A stretch of 64,000 bases of DNA. It comes from an uncultured Anaerolineae bacterium (lineage in GTDB: Bacteria; Chloroflexota; Anaerolineae; J036; Brachytrichaceae). Where the stretch lies: positions 1-64,000 of the forward strand of contig CALBEF010000017.1 in NCBI GenBank assembly GCA_937927775.1. Direction: 5' to 3'. Position numbers and translations under genes: made by a program. The first letter of the stretch is position 1, and the number at the start of each line of letters is the position of its first letter. Below the pieces are notes generated by a model that did no database searches, was not told the origin of the DNA, and saw only the letters and a list, made by a program, of their open reading frames with translations. Below, in pieces: positions 44,942 to 53,903 of the stretch.

Positions 44942-46078
44942 TCATCGCGCGATCTGTCCGCGATTGCGCTGCTGGCGTCGCCACAGAAAGATTGCGGCGA
45001 TCAGACATGCCAGCCCTGCTGACCCGGTGATGATGACGATGATGGTTTGCGTATGATCTGCGGAGAAGGCTGGCCCGCGCGAGGGCGCCCCGGCGCGCAG
45101 GGCTGTGGCGCGATCACTGAACGCCATGGCGACCACCTGGGCAATGGTTTCGGACGGTGTGGGAGCAGGGGTGCTTCGCGTGCCGGCGCTGGCTTCCGGG
45201 AAGGTGATGAACAGGCCGGATGAGTCGCACTGAATCGTTGGATCGCCGGACAGGTCGATGGCAGGCCCTCTGGCGTCGCTGACGCGCACCCGCCACACCG
45301 TTGCCGGGCTGCTGGTTTCGATCATGAGCGCATAGCGCAGCACCTCCGATTCGCGCAGGACGGGTGTGTAAAAGCTCAGTTCGCGCGTTGTCAGCTCGGC
45401 CCGGCTTGACTCGGACCACCCGCCGAGAATGCGGGCCGGTTCCTGCACATGGGCCGCGACTCGGATGTTGGTGGCAACGATGCGCAGGTTGGCGGGAGTG
45501 GGGCTGGCGGCAGGTGTGGGGCGTGTGTCGGTGGCCGGTGGTGTAGCGCGCGCGCCGGGCGTTGTGTCGAACACGCACACATGCACCAGCCAGGCCGGCT
45601 CAGGGCCGGGAACAGCGCGCTCGGCGCGAACGACGTACTTGATGCCGGGTGGCAGCGGGGTTGCTGTGGCGAGGGGCGCAGTGTATTGCCGCCCTTCTGC
45701 CGCATTGCTTTCAGCGGCATCCGGTGTCGGTGGTGGAGGCGCTGAGGTGGCTGCGGGCGTCGGCGTTGAGGTCGGTGTTCTGGTCTGACGCGGCAGGGTT
45801 TGAGCGGGTGTAACTGTTGGCGGCGGCGCAGTAGCTGTGCAGGTTGGGGCAGGGGCGTCGGTCGGCGGAACTGGCGTGTCCGGCGGTGGCTGAGGTGTGT
45901 TTCTCGGCGGTTCAGGCGTGTCTGTAGCTGGTTCGGGAGTGATGACACTCTCCAATGCGCGCGCTGCCACACGAAAGCCGGGGTGCTCGACGGAAAACAT
46001 CTGCGTAGCCAGGGCCAGGCCACACAGAGCAAGTGGCAACAACCAGACTGGTCTGATAAATCGTTGACTGACTTGCAT
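44942..46078 (-). CDS. Secreted Pro/Thr-rich protein anchored at both ends
   Basis: About 378 residues. An N-terminal hydrophobic signal (PVWLLPLALCGLALATQMFS) is followed by a long proline/threonine linker (PEPATDTPEPPRNTPQPPPD). A globular domain of unknown type holds WLVHVCVFDTTPGARATPPA and AARILGGWSE-like segments. Near the C-terminus IIVIITGSAGLACLIAAIFL and a basic tail (WRRQQRNRGQ) form a cell-surface anchor. The exact start is uncertain: in-frame ATGs at 46138, 46117 and 46078 all lack a good ribosome site, and 46078 fits the signal best. Function unknown. Confidence 0.6.
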   Translation of the reverse strand: MQVSQRFIRPVWLLPLALCGLALATQMFSVEHPGFRVAARALESVITPEPATDTPEPPRNTPQPPPDTPVPPTDAPAPTCTATAPPPTVTPAQTLPRQTRTPTSTPTPAATSAPPPPTPDAAESNAAEGRQYTAPLATATPLPPGIKYVVRAERAVPGPEPAWLVHVCVFDTTPGARATPPATDTRPTPAASPTPANLRIVATNIRVAAHVQEPARILGGWSESSRAELTTRELSFYTPVLRESEVLRYALMIETSSPATVWRVRVSDARGPAIDLSGDPTIQCDSSGLFITFPEASAGTRSTPAPTPSETIAQVVAMAFSDRATALRAGAPSRGPAFSADHTQTIIVIITGSAGLACLIAAIFLWRRQQRNRGQIAR

Positions 46079-46233
46079 GGGAGGTGGCCTGTTGTGCCAG
46101 AGCCAAGTATAAGCCATGTGCGACTTTGTCCGCCGCATAAATTGATGGGTTGTCCATATCAGAAAATGCGCCCTGCGAGACTTTGCTATCGACTTTGCGC
46201 AGGGATGACGCAGAGCAGTTCTGCGCGTTGGCG

Positions 46234-47121
46234 CTATGCCGGCGCTGCGCGCGTGGCAGCGACGCGGCTCAGCAGAGCGTCCAATGCGCCGGGGGGCAGC
46301 CGAATCGATCCCAGCGCCAGTTCGGTGTCGCGCACCGGAGAGTGAAAATCGCTGCCGCCTGTGATGAGCAGGTTGTGCTTGCGCGCCAATGCGGCGAATG
46401 CCTCAGACTGCTCGGCTGTGTGCAGCGGATAGTAGACCTCAATTCCATCCAACCCATGCGCAAGCATGTCCTCGAACACTGCCATCAGGTCGCCTTTGTA
46501 GAGGGCCGGATGGGCAATAACGGCGAGGCCGCCGGCGCGGTGGATGAGGTCTACCGCTTCCGCCGGGGTGAGCGCATCATTGGGCGCGAAGGCTGGCCTG
46601 CCCTCGGCCAGATATTCATCGAACGCCTGCTGTTTGGTCTGGACATGGCCGGCTTCGACCATTGCGGCGGCGATGTAAGGCCGGCCGAGCATGGCGTCGC
46701 CGGCCAGCTCCTTCACCCGTTCAAATTGAACCGGCTTGCCCAGGCGCTCCAGGTTGGCCAGGATGCGTCTGGCGCGGCTTTCCCGGCTCGAACGCAGGTC
46801 CGCGATCTGCTGGCGTGTGGCTTCGTCTGTCGGGCGCACGCCGTAGCCCAGCACGTGCACTTCGCCCTGTGACGACAACGAACTAATTTCGATGCCGGGG
46901 ATGACGGTGACGCCTTGCGCGGCGCCGGCTGCCAGCGCCTCGTCATGGCCGTCGATCGTGTCGTGGTCGGTGATGGCAATGACGCGCAGATCGCGCAGAC
47001 GCGCGACGCGCACCAGCTCGGCCGGCGTGTAATATCCGTCAGATGCCGTCGTGTGGCAGTGCAACTCGGCCCGTGAATTGGATCCATTGGGGGCCGGAGC
47101 CGAGGGTGAAAGTGTGGTCAT
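46234..47121 (-). CDS. PHP-domain phosphoesterase (YciV/RNase AM-like)
   Basis: A 295-residue metal-dependent phosphoesterase. The PHP motifs are RAELHCHTTASDGYYTPAEL (H-x-H), RVIAITDHDTIDGHDEALAA, GVTVIPGIEISSLSSQGEVH and LITGGSDFHSPVR. AGGLAVIAHPALYKGDLMAV supplies another His. This layout matches the family of Trs/RNase AM (YciV) that removes 3',5'-bisphosphates or 5' nucleotides. The ATG at 47121 was chosen; two in-frame upstream starts exist without better ribosome sites. Substrate inferred from the family only. Confidence 0.88.
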   Translation of the reverse strand: MTTLSPSAPAPNGSNSRAELHCHTTASDGYYTPAELVRVARLRDLRVIAITDHDTIDGHDEALAAGAAQGVTVIPGIEISSLSSQGEVHVLGYGVRPTDEATRQQIADLRSSRESRARRILANLERLGKPVQFERVKELAGDAMLGRPYIAAAMVEAGHVQTKQQAFDEYLAEGRPAFAPNDALTPAEAVDLIHRAGGLAVIAHPALYKGDLMAVFEDMLAHGLDGIEVYYPLHTAEQSEAFAALARKHNLLITGGSDFHSPVRDTELALGSIRLPPGALDALLSRVAATRAAPA

Positions 47122-47225
47122 AGTTGTATTCGGTGCGGGTGGTGATACGGGCTGAACGTCCCCATACATGCAAAACGCCGCGAGCGACATCATCGCTCGC
47201 GGCTGATTGACACGTCACGATTGAG

Positions 47226-47549
47226 TTAGCGTTGCTCGCGCGGTTCGACAGCAAACCGAACGGCTGTGCGCTCGGTGCCTTCGATATCGACTTCAGAGAA
47301 GGATGGAATCACGACGACGTTGATCCCATCGAGGAGCAGGTAGCCTCGCGCAATGGCTGCCGCCTTGATCGCCTGGTTCACCGCGCCGGCGCCGATGGCC
47401 TGAACGTCTGCCCGACCGTGCTCGCGGACTACGCCTGCGATGGCCCCGGCCACGGCAGTTGACCGCGAGTTGGCCGATACCTTGATGATCTCCGGCCCGC
47501 CGGCCGGCGTTGTCTTCCCGTTGTTATTGGCCGTGTTAATCTCATCCAT
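47226..47549 (-). CDS. spoVS: Stage V sporulation protein S (SpoVS) family
   Basis: A 107-residue Alba-like small protein. EIIKVSANSRSTAVAGAIAG, VREHGRADVQAIGAGAVNQA and IKAAAIARGYLLLDGINVVV, then GTERTAVRFAVEP, match SpoVS along its whole length. The N-terminal 20 residues are a polar extension. SpoVS is widespread in non-sporulating Thermus and Chloroflexota relatives, so it does not imply spores. The 5' region 47550-47695 holds two small inverted repeats (47626-47643 and 47686-47707) but no gene. Confidence 0.92.
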   Translation of the reverse strand: MDEINTANNNGKTTPAGGPEIIKVSANSRSTAVAGAIAGVVREHGRADVQAIGAGAVNQAIKAAAIARGYLLLDGINVVVIPSFSEVDIEGTERTAVRFAVEPREQR

Positions 47550-47695
47550 GTTTCCAACTCCAGTTACAACTCCTGCTCCATACCCATACTCATCATGATG
47601 ACGCCTTTTGAGCGCAGGCTGAGAGGATGATTAACGAATCATCAAAAGGAGTGGTTGCGCACGGGTCGACAGTAAAGCTGCGAGTAACAAGCGTT

Positions 47696-48493
47696 TTAAG
47701 GCTTGTTGTGCGGGCGGTTTGCACCCGGGCCGGGGGTCTTCCTGCGTTCCTCTGCCTCCAGTCGATCGCGGTAGGCCTTGATGCGATCAACCACAGCCTC
47801 GCTGCCGGTCATGACCCAGAACAGCCAACCCAGCAGCACAAAGAGGGGGGGCACGATCAGCAGGCTCAGCGCCAGCAGCGCGAACGCAACGATCAGAAGG
47901 ATCAGTGTAAACACCGGATTGGCGCCGGCAACCAGCGCGCCATTCCGAAGCGACACTTTCCAACTCTTGGTCTCCTGTTCCACGTAAAACGGAAAAGCGT
48001 AGAACTGGATGGCCACCCAGAACAGCAGCGCGGCCAGCCATGCGCCCTGCACCCACGCCACCCATGCTTCATTGGGGAACTGGAGCGGGTACCACAGGAA
48101 ATTGAGCAAGAGCAGCATCAGCACTGCGAAGGACAACAGGAGATAGCGCCACCACTTCCAGATATTCTGCTTGAGCGCGGTGAAGAAATACTCCCACGAG
48201 ATGGCAAAGCCATTGGCGACGCGGTTGCAGACGGCATACAAGGCGGCCCAGCACCCGGCGAATGGAATGAACGTCGGCACGGACATCACCACAAGCGCCG
48301 CAACGGTCAACACCAGGGTCGAACGCACGTTTTCCGGCGTTGTCACCTCAAGCCCAAAGGTGATGATGAAGTAGGCGATCAGCCCGGCCGGCAGCGCAGC
48401 GAGAAAAGTCAGGCCGTTCATCAGCACCAACAGGAGCATGTCTTCCCAGATGCTCTTGACCGTCTTCCACAGGACTCGAAATGCGTTGAACAT
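47696..48493 (-). CDS. YesL/DUF624-like integral membrane protein
   Basis: A 265-residue protein with about six hydrophobic segments (DMLLLVLMNGLTFLAALPAG, LVLTVAALVVMSVPTFIPFA, YLLLSFAVLMLLLLNFLWYP, FTLILLIVAFALLALSLLIV). Its first part (AFRVLWKTVKSIWEDMLLLV) and the GLIAYFIITFGLE region recall the YesL family, often found with carbohydrate genes. The C-terminal tail is basic and soluble. It lies 71 bases downstream of the GH57-like lipoprotein gene, on the same strand. Function unknown. Confidence 0.65.
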   Translation of the reverse strand: MFNAFRVLWKTVKSIWEDMLLLVLMNGLTFLAALPAGLIAYFIITFGLEVTTPENVRSTLVLTVAALVVMSVPTFIPFAGCWAALYAVCNRVANGFAISWEYFFTALKQNIWKWWRYLLLSFAVLMLLLLNFLWYPLQFPNEAWVAWVQGAWLAALLFWVAIQFYAFPFYVEQETKSWKVSLRNGALVAGANPVFTLILLIVAFALLALSLLIVPPLFVLLGWLFWVMTGSEAVVDRIKAYRDRLEAEERRKTPGPGANRPHNKP

Positions 48494-48564
48494 GCAGACT
48501 CAGTGTGCGCCCTGGCAAGGCCCGGCAGGGCATGGCATACAAAACAGCAGACGTTTGACGCCGG

Positions 48565-51500
48565 CTATTCTACAGGAAGGGTTAGCACCGGCACGACGCC
48601 GAACTGGTCGGCGTCCAGCGCGCCGGGATCGGTTGCCTGCGCCGGCGGATACCCGCCCAGCGACGCCTCCTGTGTGATGCCGGAACCCGGCGGCACAAAG
48701 ATGTCGATGATGCGCGTGTGATTGGTGTCTCTGGGCGCGCCGCCCAGCCGCCACTGTGAGGCTGCCGGCGTAATGTCGCGCACGCGGCGCACGCCGCGCG
48801 CGGGGAATGCGTCCTGGCTCAGCACGGCTACGGCAAAGGCCCATGTGGCCGGGTCGCCTCCGCCGAGATCGTCGATCGAGACGCGCACAGTCACACTGCC
48901 GAGCGGATCGACTTCCAGGGTGGGGGAGATTCCATTCAGGACGGTGATGGTGTCGCCGGCTGCCGGCGCCAGCGCCTGCTGATGCCAGCCTTCGATCCAC
49001 AGGGCGATCTCCCAACCATGCTCTTTGGGCAGCGAGGCGTTGCGGCCCTCAAGTAGTTTTCGCCGGCCCGTGCCCTGGCCGGGGTCCTGGTCGATGTAGA
49101 TGTCGAATGTTTGCAGGGATATGCCGGTCGGCGAGTTCCAGGGATTGGCGATCGGGCTGTGCAGGTCGATTCTGAAAACCAGGTTGCGTCCTTCCTGCGC
49201 GATGCGCAGCCGCTTCAGGTCAAAAGCGCCGCGCTCGAATACAGGGTCTGTTGGATATGTGTATTTGCCGAAGCCATAGTCATCGCCGGCAGGGTCATCG
49301 ACGTTCAGTTCGAAGTCAGGTGTGACGCGCTGCGGCAGGCTGAGATTAGCCAGGCTCATCTGCGCGATGCCTGTGCGCGGCGCGCGCGACACGATGCGTT
49401 GTCCCAGATGGGCCACAGCCGCGAACGAAACGATGTCGCCGGGATCGAGCACGCTAATGGCGCGAATGGGCAGCGCCATCTCCACCACCGACCCGCGCGC
49501 TGCGCCCGTCGCCGGCATGACCCACGACCAGCCCATATTGGCATTCGCTTCGTACAGGGTGCTGGACGCCGAGCCGTCCGGCCCCAGCGTCCATTCCAGC
49601 AGGTGGGTGGCGTCGAAGCCGAGCGCGCGCCGGGTTTCATTCTCTGCGCTGACGCGGGTGAAGCGCGAGATGTGCGAGCGGACAGAGTCCGCAGCGCCGG
49701 GCGCCTGAATATAGATCCCCAGGCGCAGTTCTTCTGGCGCTTCCGGCCTGCTGACAAATGAGGCAACGTCGGCGGTTGTGTCGATGCGAAAGTACAGGTT
49801 CTCTGTGTTCAGGCCAAAGCGCACGCTTGAAATGGCTGCGCCGGCGTTCAGGGCGGCGTCGCCTGCTGCCAGCAGGCCGGCTCCATCCCACTCGCCTTCT
49901 TCCACAAAACCGTTCAGAGTAGGCGTGATGAATCCGGTCGGCGACCGGCTTTGAACCGCCACGCTGGGTTGCAGCGCCGGCACTTTGACGTAGTCAGGCA
50001 CGGGCGCTCCCACCGCCCGATACACCTGGGCCAGCAGGTCGCGGAAAATGCTGTCGATATATTCGCGCGCTTCTTCGGCCTGGTCGCTGCCCAGTGCCTC
50101 AAACCAGTCGGCGCTTTGCGCCAGCAACACCGCCTCATAGGCCCGGCTGATTGAGGCGCCATCAGTCACTTTGTTGCCCGACAGGTAGCCTTGCAGAAAC
50201 TCGCGCGCCTGATTCAGGAGATTCCATGCGGCGATGTCCTCGGCATGGCCGGCCCACACATCGTACGACTCATTCCACGCGCTGGCTGTAATGGAAGCCA
50301 GTCGGGACACCGCAGGCGCCTGGCCCATGCGCTCGGGCAGAGTCACCGTGCGGATCAGCCCGGCCTCTGCTTCAGCAGCCAGGCGCCGATACAGCGGGTC
50401 AAAAAACGCTTCGCTGAGTCCCGCGACATCGAGCACCAGCGTCACCAGAGGCGGGGCATCTGTGCCGGGCGGGGACAACCGCTCTCGAATGGCGAGCATC
50501 TGATCGACAAGATGTTGCGCGGCAGGGTCGGGCGTCTGCCGGGCTTCCATCGTCAGGGCGTCGGACAGCGCCGTGTCGCCGAACACGATGACGAGGGGCG
50601 GGCCTTCGTTCGCGGTGGCCGAAAGCGCGTAGGGTTGATAGAGGGCGCCGGCCTGAATCGGCAGGCCGGCTTCATCACGACTGAGCAACGCGCCGGCCCG
50701 TTCGCCGATCTGGCCCGCCAGCGCGCGTTCGCCGGCGATCAGCCACGAGAAGCCCGCGTCCTGAATGGCTCGCAGGATGCCGGGCGAGACGGCGCCGCCG
50801 GCCGGCCACAATCCGCCCGGCGCGCGCCCGAAGATCGATTCATGCGCTGCTCTTGCGCGCGCGAGGTGCTCGTTGCCGTCTTCGGGATGACCGAACACAG
50901 GGCGTTGCGCTGCGGCGTTGCTCGCCACAGATTGCTGCACGGCCGGGTCCATCAGCAGCGGCAGGATAGGATACGCCAGGGGCGAGGTGGTGAGTTCAAT
51001 GCTGCCATTGTTCTGGAGCTTGGCCAGCGCGGGCAGGATGCTGCCCAGGGTCAGGGCAACCTGCTCGAGTGCGATTTGCTTGTCCTGTTCTGAGAAGTCG
51101 CGGCCCTTGCCGACCAGCGCATCGAGCGGTGGGGTTGCGAGCTGGCCGGGCGGGAACGAGGCCAGGTGATGCCACACCTGCGCGTCCAGAATATCCTGGT
51201 CGCTGAATGTGGCTGCGCCCTGCGCAGATTTGTCAAGCAACTCGCGGTAGCGCGCAGGTGTTTCGCCGTTGAAAGCGCCGGCGGGCTGCTCTGCAAACTG
51301 CTCAATGAGTGTGGCGCGTTCGCTGGCAGTCAGGCTGGCGGCCTGGCGGATGCTCAATTCCCACATCACATCGCGCGCGCCTGATGCCAGCGCGGCAAGC
51401 TGACGCGCCAGGATGGGCGAAACGTTGAAGGTCGTGTGAACGCTGGGATAGCGTTGCGCTGTTTGCGCCAGCGCATGGTAACTGTGAAGGGCGTTCAGCC

Positions 51501-51723
51501 TGACTGTGCTGCGCAGGACGAGGCCGGTGTCCGGGTCGATGCCCTGCAGCGGCTGGTGCAACAGCCACACCAGATTAAGGTGGATCGGAACGGGAACCGG
51601 CGTGGGAGACGGAGGGATGATGAATGTGGGGGTAATGGGCAGTGGCGTCGGCTGTGGCGTGGGCGAGCCGCACGCTGCCAGCGCGATGCCCAGCGCAACC
51701 CACAGGGGCAGGAGTGTTCTCAT
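48565..51723 (-). CDS. GH57-like lipoprotein with C-terminal glucodextranase-type domain, catalytic motifs degenerate
   Basis: A 1052-residue surface protein. The signal ends in a lipobox (ALAAC, Cys18) and is followed by a PTP-rich linker. Residues about 45-560 resemble GH57 amylase-type glycosidases (HLNLVWLLHQPLQGIDPDTG, PSVHTTFNVSPILARQL, SIELTTSPLAYPILPLLMDP, GFSWLIAGERAL). In the usual WPSEGSVSPE motif the sequence reads LWPAGGAVSPG, without the Glu, and the usual LDGENxWE reads LVLDVAGLSEAFF. Residues about 600-1020 form a glucodextranase C-terminal-like beta region (GFVEEGEWDGAGLLAAGD, DIYIDQDPGQGTGRRKLLEG). It may bind rather than cut alpha-glucans. Confidence 0.8.
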   Translation of the reverse strand: MRTLLPLWVALGIALAACGSPTPQPTPLPITPTFIIPPSPTPVPVPIHLNLVWLLHQPLQGIDPDTGLVLRSTVRLNALHSYHALAQTAQRYPSVHTTFNVSPILARQLAALASGARDVMWELSIRQAASLTASERATLIEQFAEQPAGAFNGETPARYRELLDKSAQGAATFSDQDILDAQVWHHLASFPPGQLATPPLDALVGKGRDFSEQDKQIALEQVALTLGSILPALAKLQNNGSIELTTSPLAYPILPLLMDPAVQQSVASNAAAQRPVFGHPEDGNEHLARARAAHESIFGRAPGGLWPAGGAVSPGILRAIQDAGFSWLIAGERALAGQIGERAGALLSRDEAGLPIQAGALYQPYALSATANEGPPLVIVFGDTALSDALTMEARQTPDPAAQHLVDQMLAIRERLSPPGTDAPPLVTLVLDVAGLSEAFFDPLYRRLAAEAEAGLIRTVTLPERMGQAPAVSRLASITASAWNESYDVWAGHAEDIAAWNLLNQAREFLQGYLSGNKVTDGASISRAYEAVLLAQSADWFEALGSDQAEEAREYIDSIFRDLLAQVYRAVGAPVPDYVKVPALQPSVAVQSRSPTGFITPTLNGFVEEGEWDGAGLLAAGDAALNAGAAISSVRFGLNTENLYFRIDTTADVASFVSRPEAPEELRLGIYIQAPGAADSVRSHISRFTRVSAENETRRALGFDATHLLEWTLGPDGSASSTLYEANANMGWSWVMPATGAARGSVVEMALPIRAISVLDPGDIVSFAAVAHLGQRIVSRAPRTGIAQMSLANLSLPQRVTPDFELNVDDPAGDDYGFGKYTYPTDPVFERGAFDLKRLRIAQEGRNLVFRIDLHSPIANPWNSPTGISLQTFDIYIDQDPGQGTGRRKLLEGRNASLPKEHGWEIALWIEGWHQQALAPAAGDTITVLNGISPTLEVDPLGSVTVRVSIDDLGGGDPATWAFAVAVLSQDAFPARGVRRVRDITPAASQWRLGGAPRDTNHTRIIDIFVPPGSGITQEASLGGYPPAQATDPGALDADQFGVVPVLTLPVE

Positions 51724-51747
51724 TCGAGGCGTGATTGTAGCAAGCCG

Positions 51748-52713
51748 TCAGCTTGCTCGCGCGCCGGCTTTCGTCTTCACCATCTCGGCGGCGATGGCGA
51801 CGGCGATTTCCTCCGGCGCGCGCGCGCCGATGTCGAGGCCGATCGGCGCGTGAATGCGGGCCAGTTGCGTTTCGGTGTAGCCGGCCTGCCGCAGCCGTTC
51901 GAGGCGCGCGGCGTGCGTCTTGCGGCTGCCCAGCGCGCCGATGTAGCGCGCCGGGCTGTTCAGCGCAAGCATCAGCGCCGGGTCGTCCACTTTTGGATCG
52001 TGTGTCAGGATGGCGAAACAAGTCGATGTGTCGATCATGTCGAGCGTGAGCGCGCGATGTGGATACGCCACCAGCAGCGCGTCGGCATGGGCGAAGCGCT
52101 CCGGCGTCGCAAACATCTGGCGCGGGTCGATGACGGTCACGTGATAGCCCAGCGTCCGGGCGATGGTGGTCAACGCAATCGAGATGTGCGTGCCGCCGAC
52201 GATGTACAGGCGGTCTGGCGGCGCGATGATGTCGAGGAAGGCGGGGCCGGCTGGCGTGTCGATCAGACCGGTCGGGCCGGGCAGGTTGCCTGTATCGAGG
52301 TCGGGGAGGATTGTTCTGGCACCGATGTGGTCGCCTGAGACAACTGTCTGAACGGCGAAGCGCCGGCGCGCGCGGGCAAGCTGCGCGATCTGGTCGAACT
52401 GAGCGTCGAGCCGTTCGATGAGCACGTCGATCTGGCCGCCGCACATCAGGCCGACGCTCCAGGCCGTTTCGTCGGCGATACCGAAGTGGAGGCATTGTGG
52501 CCGGCCATTCTCGATGACCTCCAGGGCGGCCTCGACCACGGCCCCTTCGACACAGCCGCCGCTGACCGAGCCGGCAATTTCGCCGCGCGCGTTGACAGCC
52601 ATTTTGGCGCCGGCAGGGCGCGGCGCCGACCCTGTGAGTTTGACGACTGTGGCGAGCGCAACCGCGTCGCCCCGCGCGCGCCAGGCGTCGATGGTGTTCA
52701 GCAGTTCAAGCAT
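51748..52713 (-). CDS. xdhC: XdhC/CoxI-family molybdoenzyme maturation protein
   Basis: A 321-residue protein. LATVVKLTGSAPRPAGAKMA, GEIAGSVSGGCVEGAVVEAA and SVGLMCGGQIDVLIERLD form the N-terminal XdhC domain. DRLYIVGGTHISIALTTIAR, VTVIDPRQMFATPERF, ILTHDPKVDDPALMLALNSP, ARYIGALGSRKTHAARLERL and HAPIGLDIGARAPEEIAVAI form the C-terminal Rossmann domain. XdhC loads or sulfurates the molybdenum cofactor for xanthine dehydrogenase or CO dehydrogenase. No such enzyme is in the window; its partner must be elsewhere. A short hairpin (51739-51757) overlaps its stop. Confidence 0.9.
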   Translation of the reverse strand: MLELLNTIDAWRARGDAVALATVVKLTGSAPRPAGAKMAVNARGEIAGSVSGGCVEGAVVEAALEVIENGRPQCLHFGIADETAWSVGLMCGGQIDVLIERLDAQFDQIAQLARARRRFAVQTVVSGDHIGARTILPDLDTGNLPGPTGLIDTPAGPAFLDIIAPPDRLYIVGGTHISIALTTIARTLGYHVTVIDPRQMFATPERFAHADALLVAYPHRALTLDMIDTSTCFAILTHDPKVDDPALMLALNSPARYIGALGSRKTHAARLERLRQAGYTETQLARIHAPIGLDIGARAPEEIAVAIAAEMVKTKAGARAS

Positions 52714-52723
52714 GTCTGTGCCC

Positions 52724-52936
52724 TTACTTCAGCGCCAGCAGCAGCACGGCCACGGCCAGAATCAGCGTGCTGATAGCGAACAGGGCAATCCAGGGGGATT
52801 GCTTCTTTTTGGGCAAGGGTACCATGACCACGCTGCGCTTGAATTCGGCGAATTCCTGCTGTTGAGCGCGCACCTGCAACTTCAGGTAGACCATGTAGGC
52901 CAGCATCAGCCCGATAGCGACCAGAGCAATTTCCAT
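52724..52936 (-). CDS. Small protein with two membrane helices
   Basis: A 70-residue protein: helix MEIALVAIGLMLAYMVYLKL, a basic loop (QQQEFAEFKRSVVMVPLPKK) and a second helix PWIALFAISTLILAVAVLLL. The start codon follows heptamer repeats by 14 bases. It ends ten bases upstream of xdhC on the same strand, so it may be co-transcribed with it. Not recognised. Confidence 0.6.
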   Translation of the reverse strand: MEIALVAIGLMLAYMVYLKLQVRAQQQEFAEFKRSVVMVPLPKKKQSPWIALFAISTLILAVAVLLLALK

Positions 52937-52950
52937 GACCCGACCTCGTC

Positions 52951-53062
52951 AGAGCGCAGAGCACAGATGACAGATGATAGACGACAGAGCACAGAGCGCG
53001 GATGGCAGACTGACGAATACGCAATACGCAATACGCAATACGCAATACGCAATACGTGACAC
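52951..53062. repeat. Sixteen-unit degenerate heptamer array
   Basis: The whole stretch can be cut into seven-base units in one register: AGAGCGC, AGAGCAC, AGATGAC, AGATGAT, AGACGAC, AGAGCAC, AGAGCGC, GGATGGC, AGACTGA, CGAATAC, five GCAATAC and GTGACAC. The right half (GCAATAC) is the reverse-complement type of the GCGTATT units at 31.1 kb. It fills the gap between the isochorismatase-like gene end and the small membrane protein start. Confidence 0.85.
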
Positions 53063-53063
53063 G

Positions 53064-53774
53064 CTATTCCAGTCGCGCCACAACCTCGACGCCGTTGGCC
53101 GCCATGTTGAACAGGAAAATGGCGTGCAGCAGGTCGCCGTCGTGCGGCGGAATGCCCAGCTTTTCCGCGACATCCAGCGGCGTGTGGTAGGTCTGCACGC
53201 AGTCGGCCGGCAGGATGACGCGCGCGCCGGCCTTCTGGAACTCATTGGCCCGCAGCCGCAGGTGCATGGCAAGCTGATAGGTGCACAGGTCCGAGCAGTC
53301 GCCGGTGACGATGAAGGTGTCCACCTCTGGGTGCTGGTCGAGCCAGCGATCCAACTGTCCGTTGACGGATGACGAGATCGAGTTCTTCTCGATCACGACA
53401 TATGTTTCCGCGAAGGGCAACGCTTTCAACTCCGGGGCTGTTTCCGACTCGGCGGTGTCGCGGATGCAGTGAGGCGGATACTGCCGGAACTCGACCGCGT
53501 CCGGGGCGTGGGCATCCTGAGTGAGAACGAAATGACGCACGCCCAGTGCGTGCGCGGCGGTGAACAGTCGGGCGATTGGGGCCACGATGCCCTGCACGCG
53601 CGGGCTTGACAGGGGGCCGATGGTGCAGAACCCATTGATGACATCGACACACAAAACAGCAACTCGCTCGGGCTGCTGGATGACTGATTGCAGCTTCAGG
53701 GCCGGGCGGTTGTTCAACCATCGCTCGACATGATCCACGAAGCCGGCCGAGCGCTGCGCAAGAGAACTGCTCAT
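53064..53774 (-). CDS. Isochorismatase/nicotinamidase-family cysteine hydrolase
   Basis: A 236-residue alpha/beta hydrolase of the cysteine type. The triad is expected as Asp in VAVLCVDVINGFCTIGPLSS, Lys in YVVIEKNSISSSVN and Cys in FIVTGDCSDLCTYQLAMHL. FVLTQDAHAPDAVEF and PPHCIRDTAESETAPEL add further family residues. The family includes nicotinamidase, N-carbamoylsarcosine amidase and isochorismatase; this one looks like the nicotinamidase-type subgroup, but the metal-binding His/Asp cluster is not clear. Single gene; its upstream region 53775-54055 is shared with the divergent export operon. Confidence 0.85.
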   Translation of the reverse strand: MSSSLAQRSAGFVDHVERWLNNRPALKLQSVIQQPERVAVLCVDVINGFCTIGPLSSPRVQGIVAPIARLFTAAHALGVRHFVLTQDAHAPDAVEFRQYPPHCIRDTAESETAPELKALPFAETYVVIEKNSISSSVNGQLDRWLDQHPEVDTFIVTGDCSDLCTYQLAMHLRLRANEFQKAGARVILPADCVQTYHTPLDVAEKLGIPPHDGDLLHAIFLFNMAANGVEVVARLE

Positions 53775-53830
53775 CTTCTACTTCACTCCATTCTGTCTGA
53801 ACTGCCGGCCATCTTACCGCGCCGGCCCGT

Positions 53831-53851
53831 TTAGTGTAATATTGACACTAA
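53831..53851. promoter_or_regulatory. Inverted-repeat operator candidate
   Basis: TTAGTGT (53831-53837) and ACACTAA (53845-53851) form a perfect 7-bp inverted repeat with a seven-base spacer, in an AT-rich island of the divergent gap between the isochorismatase-like gene and the export operon. The TTGACA at 53842-53847 overlaps it and could be a -35 box. TetR-, MerR- or PadR-like regulators use sites of this sort; none is encoded nearby. The rest of the gap 53775-54055 has no gene. Confidence 0.45.
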
Positions 53852-53903
53852 TTGTAGCTCGGCCGGCCCGTTTGTCAAGGCTCGCGGCGTTTTTTAAGAT
53901 TGG

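Noticed and set aside
47226-47549. SpoVS and GerW as proof of a spore-forming host
   Set aside because: Both families are widespread in non-sporulating bacteria, and no other sporulation gene is present.
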